The position numbers and the translations under genes were made by a program. Shown here in pieces: positions 60,472 to 64,000 of a DNA stretch of 64,000 bases. Numbering within the stretch: the first letter of the stretch is position 1; each line of letters begins with the position of its first letter. The notes below the pieces were generated by a model that searched no databases, had not been told where the DNA came from, and saw only the letters and a list, made by a program, of their open reading frames with translations. The DNA comes from Prevotella sp. oral taxon 376 (GTDB lineage Bacteria > Bacteroidota > Bacteroidia > Bacteroidales > Bacteroidaceae), in assembly GCF_003043945.1 (NCBI RefSeq), contig NZ_PYXG01000001.1, forward strand, positions 62,001 to 126,000, in the 5' to 3' direction.

Positions 60472-62256
60472 TCAGTCCAACTTCAATACAGCAAGGAATG
60501 CCTTTTGCGGAACCTCGACATTTCCGATTTGTTTCATGCGCTTCTTGCCGCGCTTTTGCTTCTCGAGGAGCTTGCGCTTACGAGAGACATCACCGCCATA
60601 GCACTTGGCCGTAACATCCTTGCGCACCTGCTTCACCGTCTCACGGGCCACGATCTTGGCGCCTATGGCTGCCTGAATGGCTATGTCGAACTGCTGCCGC
60701 GGGATGAGCTCCTTCAGCTTCTCGCACATCCTACGCCCCAACGCGACGGCATTGTCCTGATGCGTGAGCGTAGACAAGGCATCCACAGGCTCGCCGTTCA
60801 GAAGGATATCGAGCTTTGCCAGCTTCGAGAAACGGAATCCCGAGAGGTGATAATCAAACGAGGCATAGCCCTTGGAGATGCTCTTCAGCTTGTCGTAGAA
60901 GTCGATGACGATTTCTCCAAGCGGCAGCATGAAGTGCAGTTCGACACGGTTTCCGCTCACATACTCTTGCTTGATGAGTTCCCCGCGCTTGTCAAGGCAA
61001 AGCTTCATGATGGGGCCGATATAAGTAGAAGCCGTGATGATGGACGCCCGGATATAAGGTTCCTCGATATGCTCGATGAGTGTCTGGTCGGGCAGTCCCG
61101 ACGGATTGTGCACCTCCTTGGCATCGCCATGCTTGTCATAGACCATGTAACTCACATTCGGCACCGTGGTAATGACATCCATATTGAACTCCCGGTCGAG
61201 GCGTTCTTGTATGATTTCCATATGCAGGAGCCCAAGGAAGCCGCAGCGAAAACCGAAGCCCAAAGCCACGGAAGACTCCGGAGAGAATGTCAGGGCGGCA
61301 TCGTTGAGCTGTAGTTTCTCAAGACTGGCCCTCAGATTCTCATAATCATTGGGGTCAATAGGATATACTCCGGCAAACACCATGGGCTTCACCTCCTGAA
61401 ATCCGGCAATGGCCTTGAGGCAAGGCGCATTCACATGGGTAACCGTATCGCCGACTTTTACCTCGGTGGCGGTCTTGATGCCGCTGATGATATATCCCAC
61501 CTCACCGGTCTCAAGAACGGCCCGGGAAACCATATCCATCTTCAGCACGCCCACTTCATCAGCCGTATATTCCATCCCGGTGTTGAAGAACTTCACCTTG
61601 TCGCCCTTTCGGATACGCCCGTTAAGCACCTTACAAAGCGTGATGATACCGCGGAAGCTGTTGAAGACCGAGTCGAAGATAAGGGCCTGCAGGGGCGCCT
61701 CCGGGTTGCCTTCAGGAGCGGGGACGCGCCCCACCACGGCCTCAAGGATGTCCCGCACTCCTTCACCGGTCTTTCCCGAAGCCCGGATGATGTCCTTCCT
61801 GTCGCAGCCAATCAGGTCGATAATCTCATCCTCCACCTCGTCAGGCATGGCCGAAGGCATGTCGATCTTGTTGATTACGGGGATAATCTCGAGGTTATGG
61901 TCAATGGCCATATAGAGATTGCTGATGGTCTGAGCCTGAACGCCCTGGGTGGCATCCACCACGAGCAAGGCTCCTTCACACGCCGCGATACTGCGCGAAA
62001 CCTCATAAGAAAAGTCTACATGCCCCGGAGTGTCTATCAGATTCAGGATATAGGTGTCTCCGTCGTCGGCTTTATACTCCATCTGAATGGCATGACTCTT
62101 GATGGTGATTCCCCGCTCACGCTCCAGATCCATGTTGTCGAGCATCTGGCCGGCCGTTACCTGGATGGTCTTGGTATATTCAAGCAGGCGGTCGGCAAGC
62201 GTAGACTTGCCATGGTCGATATGAGCTATGATGCAGAAATTCCTTATGTGGTTCAT
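60472..62256 (-). CDS. lepA: Elongation factor 4
   Basis: A 594-residue translational GTPase: G1 [11 protein letters not shown]3 DTPGHVDF, G4 NKIDM, then domains II-V with [16 protein letters not shown] and the LepA-specific C-terminal [25 protein letters not shown]. It back-translocates stalled ribosomes. The start is the ATG at 62256 ([10 protein letters not shown]); an in-frame upstream extension to 62586 has no LepA character and overlaps the divergent lipoprotein gene. Confidence 0.96.
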   Translation of the reverse strand: MNHIRNFCIIAHIDHGKSTLADRLLEYTKTIQVTAGQMLDNMDLERERGITIKSHAIQMEYKADDGDTYILNLIDTPGHVDFSYEVSRSIAACEGALLVVDATQGVQAQTISNLYMAIDHNLEIIPVINKIDMPSAMPDEVEDEIIDLIGCDRKDIIRASGKTGEGVRDILEAVVGRVPAPEGNPEAPLQALIFDSVFNSFRGIITLCKVLNGRIRKGDKVKFFNTGMEYTADEVGVLKMDMVSRAVLETGEVGYIISGIKTATEVKVGDTVTHVNAPCLKAIAGFQEVKPMVFAGVYPIDPNDYENLRASLEKLQLNDAALTFSPESSVALGFGFRCGFLGLLHMEIIQERLDREFNMDVITTVPNVSYMVYDKHGDAKEVHNPSGLPDQTLIEHIEEPYIRASIITASTYIGPIMKLCLDKRGELIKQEYVSGNRVELHFMLPLGEIVIDFYDKLKSISKGYASFDYHLSGFRFSKLAKLDILLNGEPVDALSTLTHQDNAVALGRRMCEKLKELIPRQQFDIAIQAAIGAKIVARETVKQVRKDVTAKCYGGDVSRKRKLLEKQKRGKKRMKQIGNVEVPQKAFLAVLKLD

Positions 62257-62278
62257 GAAAATTATGTTCTTTAAGTTG

Positions 62279-62286
62279 CAAAGATA
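62279..62286 (-). promoter_or_regulatory. -7 box of lepA
   Basis: Minus-strand TATCTTTG (62286-62279), 23 bases before the ATG; the -33 is weak. It lies back to back with the lipoprotein promoter (62310). Confidence 0.7.
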
Positions 62287-62309
62287 ATTATTTTTTCGCA
62301 GATTCTTGT

Positions 62310-62317
62310 TACCTTTG
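62310..62317 (+). promoter_or_regulatory. -7 box of the small lipoprotein gene
   Basis: TACCTTTG, a full match to TAnnTTTG, 21 bases before the ATG at 62338. It diverges from the lepA promoter. Confidence 0.6.
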
Positions 62318-62337
62318 CAAAAATTAAACATGATTTT

Positions 62338-62733
62338 ATGAAAAAAGGCATCATGCTTCTGCTCGCCGCTTTTCTCTTCGGAGCATGCCACGAGAGTCTG
62401 CAAGATCGGGCAGAGCGCGAGGCGAAGGAGTACACTCGCAAGAACTGCCCCACCCCGGTGAATAATTTCCAGCGCACGGACAGCATTTCTTTCGACCGCT
62501 CCACCAACACCTACCACTACTACTGCTCGTTTACCGGCAAGCTCGACGACAAGGCGGTCATCGAGAGAATACGCGGCGAGCTGCACGACGGGCTGCGAAA
62601 AGGCATCAAGGAGTCAACCTCCCTGAAGGCCTACAAGGAGGCCGGCTTCAGCTTCTCCTATACTTGCCGCTCGACAAAAGATCCTCGGGAAGTGCTCTAC
62701 AAGGAGACATTCACGGCACGGGACTATCGGTAG
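62338..62733 (+). CDS. Small lipoprotein of unknown function
   Basis: A 131-residue lipoprotein: signal peptide with lipobox [11 protein letters not shown] (Cys17), then a charged mature part, [18 protein letters not shown], a [13 protein letters not shown] segment and [20 protein letters not shown]. Two cysteines besides the lipidated one could form a disulphide. Similar short lipoproteins occur in Bacteroidales without known function. Array D follows. Confidence 0.75.
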   Translation: MKKGIMLLLAAFLFGACHESLQDRAEREAKEYTRKNCPTPVNNFQRTDSISFDRSTNTYHYYCSFTGKLDDKAVIERIRGELHDGLRKGIKESTSLKAYKEAGFSFSYTCRSTKDPREVLYKETFTARDYR

Positions 62734-62825
62734 GCTGCCTTTCCACCACCTTCCCCCTTCCCCTATAACGGACAGAAAACCGAAGAGCGGAAGCAGAAGG
62801 GTGGACCAGAGGCCGTTAACAAGAA

Positions 62826-62890
62826 TACAAAATCGGCGATTTTGTCGGACGAAATCGCCGATTTCGTGGCACGATTTCGCCGATTTCGTC
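62826..62890. repeat. 22-bp-phased palindrome array D (class I, 3 units)
   Basis: Units at 62826-62846, 62848-62868 and 62870-62890; centres at 62836, 62858 and 62880. Unit 1 is near-perfect (arms TACAAAATCG and CGATTTTGTC); units 2 and 3 carry TCGCCGA. It lies between convergent genes: 92 bases after the lipoprotein stop and 119 bases after the yebC stop. Its flank resembles that of arrays B and C on the other side, so it is probably inverted relative to them. Confidence 0.9.
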
Positions 62891-63009
62891 AAGTCAATGG
62901 TTGCTAAAAGGAAAACGGGAGGCATCTTTCCGGAAGCCGGCATCTTCTAAAAACAAACCGCGAGCTTCCTTTGAAACCCGCGGTTATACTTTGCCCGAAA
63001 GACTGCCCT

Positions 63010-63750
63010 TCAGCCCTCTTCCTCAACGGAAGGCTTCATATTGGTGTACACATTCTGCACATCGTCGAACTCCTCGAGTTTCTCCACCATCTTGTCGATG
63101 GTCTCACGCTGCTCCGGAGTTACATCCTTGAGGTCGTTGGGAATACGGGTAAACTCAGCGCTGACAATCTCATATCCGTTTTCCTCAAGATATTTCTGAA
63201 TGTCGCCAAAGCTCGTCGGCCCACCGTAAATGGTGATTTCTCCAGCCTCCTCGTCATCATCATACTCGTCGTCCACCTCAAAGTCTATCAATTCGAGAAT
63301 CAGTTCGTCCATATCCATGCCTTCTTTCTTCTTAAAAGTGAACACGCATTTATGGTCGAAAAGAAAACTCAAGGAGCCTTGTGTGCCGAGGCTGCCGCTG
63401 AACTTATTGAAAACCGAGCGGACATCAGCTACCGTACGGGTCGTGTTATCCGTAAGCGTATCGACGAAGACAGCAATTCCGTGAGGGCCGTATCCCTCAT
63501 AAGGCACTTCCTTATATTCGCTGGTATCCTTGCCCATCGCATTCTTGATGGCACGCTCGATATTGTCCTTTGGCATGTTCTCGCGCTTTGCGGTCGCGAT
63601 GACGGCACGCAGGGTAGGATTGTTTTCTGGCTCCGGGCCGCCTGACTTGACGGCAATGGCAATCTGTTTGCCCAGTTTGGTAAATGTCTTGGCCATGTGG
63701 CCCCATCGTTTCAGCTTTGCCGCTTTGCGGTATTCAAATGCTCTTCCCAT
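63010..63750 (-). CDS. yebC: YebC/PmpR-family protein
   Basis: A 246-residue TACO1-like protein: MGRAFEYRKAAKLKRWGHMAKTFTKL (given as its opening), NMPKDNIERAIKNAMGK, GYGPHGIAVFVDTLTDNTTRT, VRSVFNKFSGSLGTQGSLSFLF. Family members bind the ribosome to help translate polyproline or regulate transcription. It follows pheT in message order, as is common in Bacteroidetes. Confidence 0.95.
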   Translation of the reverse strand: MGRAFEYRKAAKLKRWGHMAKTFTKLGKQIAIAVKSGGPEPENNPTLRAVIATAKRENMPKDNIERAIKNAMGKDTSEYKEVPYEGYGPHGIAVFVDTLTDNTTRTVADVRSVFNKFSGSLGTQGSLSFLFDHKCVFTFKKKEGMDMDELILELIDFEVDDEYDDDEEAGEITIYGGPTSFGDIQKYLEENGYEIVSAEFTRIPNDLKDVTPEQRETIDKMVEKLEEFDDVQNVYTNMKPSVEEEG

Positions 63751-63928
63751 AATCTGAAAGGTTATTAAGAAGCCTTGCCATGCCCCTCTCCCGGGAGGAT
63801 TCCTGATTTCAGGAACAGCTTCGGCAAGACTTTCTTCCTGTTTTTATTTTATTGTTATTTTATCTTTCATTAAATCCTAAAAGAACCTTAGCCCTCTCGC
63901 GGTAAAGCAGAGGTCGCAGGGCCCTGAC
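63751..63928. other. Intergenic region between pheT and yebC, no gene seen
   Basis: About 180 bases with a TCCCGGGA palindrome, a TCCTGA/TCAGGA hairpin and a T-rich run, which may terminate the pheT message. No consensus -7 box for yebC was found. Confidence 0.45.
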
Positions 63929-64000
63929 CTATCTGAGTTCTGCGTTCAGCTGGGTGGTGAGGTTCTTGATGAGCTTCTGCATGATGGCATCGATGGCCTT
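63929..64000 (-). CDS. pheT: Phenylalanine-tRNA ligase beta subunit, C-terminus (partial)
   Basis: The last 23 residues of a minus-strand protein, AIDAIMQKLIKNLTTQLNAE followed by LR, ending in TAG, enter the window from the right edge. The pattern (DxIMxKLIxNLxxQLxAxLR) fits the end of bacterial PheT, and pheT upstream of yebC is common in Bacteroidetes. The rest is outside the window, so the call rests on 23 residues and neighbourhood. Confidence 0.65.
   Translation of the reverse strand, partial: KAIDAIMQKLIKNLTTQLNAELR

Noticed and set aside
60472..62586. A 704-residue LepA
   Set aside because: The part before MNHIRN (62256) overlaps the divergent lipoprotein gene and lacks LepA character; a -7 box lies at 62279.

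Overview
The window looks like a chromosomal segment of a Bacteroidales bacterium, most likely Prevotella or a close relative (Prevotellaceae). The evidence is: Bacteroidetes-type promoters (-33 TTTG and -7 TAnnTTTG) upstream of many genes; a complex I operon without nuoE, nuoF and nuoG and with nuoC and nuoD fused; Bacteroidetes families such as DUF1599, DUF4251, DUF4494 and DUF5686; and scarcity of Shine-Dalgarno sites. No tRNA, rRNA, CRISPR array, transposase or phage gene was seen.

Layout. 1-5.1 kb (+): the tail of an unidentified gene, then DUF1599, a DoxX-like membrane protein, tpiA, a SPOR protein, folE and xth. 5.1-8.5 kb (-): a MORN-like secreted protein, a GH25 lysozyme with a poly-His head, a TonB-C protein and a DUF4251 lipoprotein. 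8.7-15.3 kb (-): a copper P-type ATPase that lacks its nucleotide-binding domain and a copper chaperone, preceded by an nfeD - SPFH - epimerase-like - PagL-like - HMA/AraC operon. 15.5-17.4 kb (-): an acyltransferase and an esterase. 17.4-36.0 kb (-): one long operon of about 20 genes, started by a promoter upstream of the fabG-type gene at 36.0 kb. It encodes a type II polyketide/fatty-acid system of the aryl-polyene / flexirubin / xanthomonadin kind: three active ketosynthases, a chain-length-factor-like protein, a further thiolase-like protein, two ACPs, two hot-dog dehydratases, a thioesterase, a ketoreductase, a methyltransferase, two acyltransferases, a glycosyltransferase, LolA, an RND/MMPL pump fused to an acyltransferase, a small membrane transporter and two CrtI/RetSat-like oxidoreductases. 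An aryl-starter lyase and its ligase are not in the window. 36.7-41.3 kb: DUF5686 (+), a Gate-domain membrane protein and a HAD phosphatase. 41.4-51.7 kb (-): nuoA-B-CD-H-I-J-K-L-M-N. 52.4-55.7 kb (-): two tandem acyl-CoA synthetases. 55.9-58.5 kb (-): a LolC/E-like permease and a PLP aminotransferase. 58.6-59.8 kb (+): DUF4494 and YggS. 59.8-64 kb: crp-like, lepA, a small lipoprotein (+), yebC and the 3' end of pheT.

The most unusual signal is not a gene. At least six intergenic sites carry short arrays of 21-bp near-palindromes whose centres are exactly 22 bp apart, three units per array. Four arrays share one core (TCGGCGA or TCGCCGA) and two share another (GGCGGCC or GGCCGCC). One array lies inside the polyene operon. 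A second unnamed signal is a set of three inverted TGCACA / TGTGCA pairs, two of which straddle the promoter of the acyl-CoA synthetase operon. Other points of note are the miniature CopA, an epimerase homologue lacking catalytic residues, and the HMA-AraC fusion.
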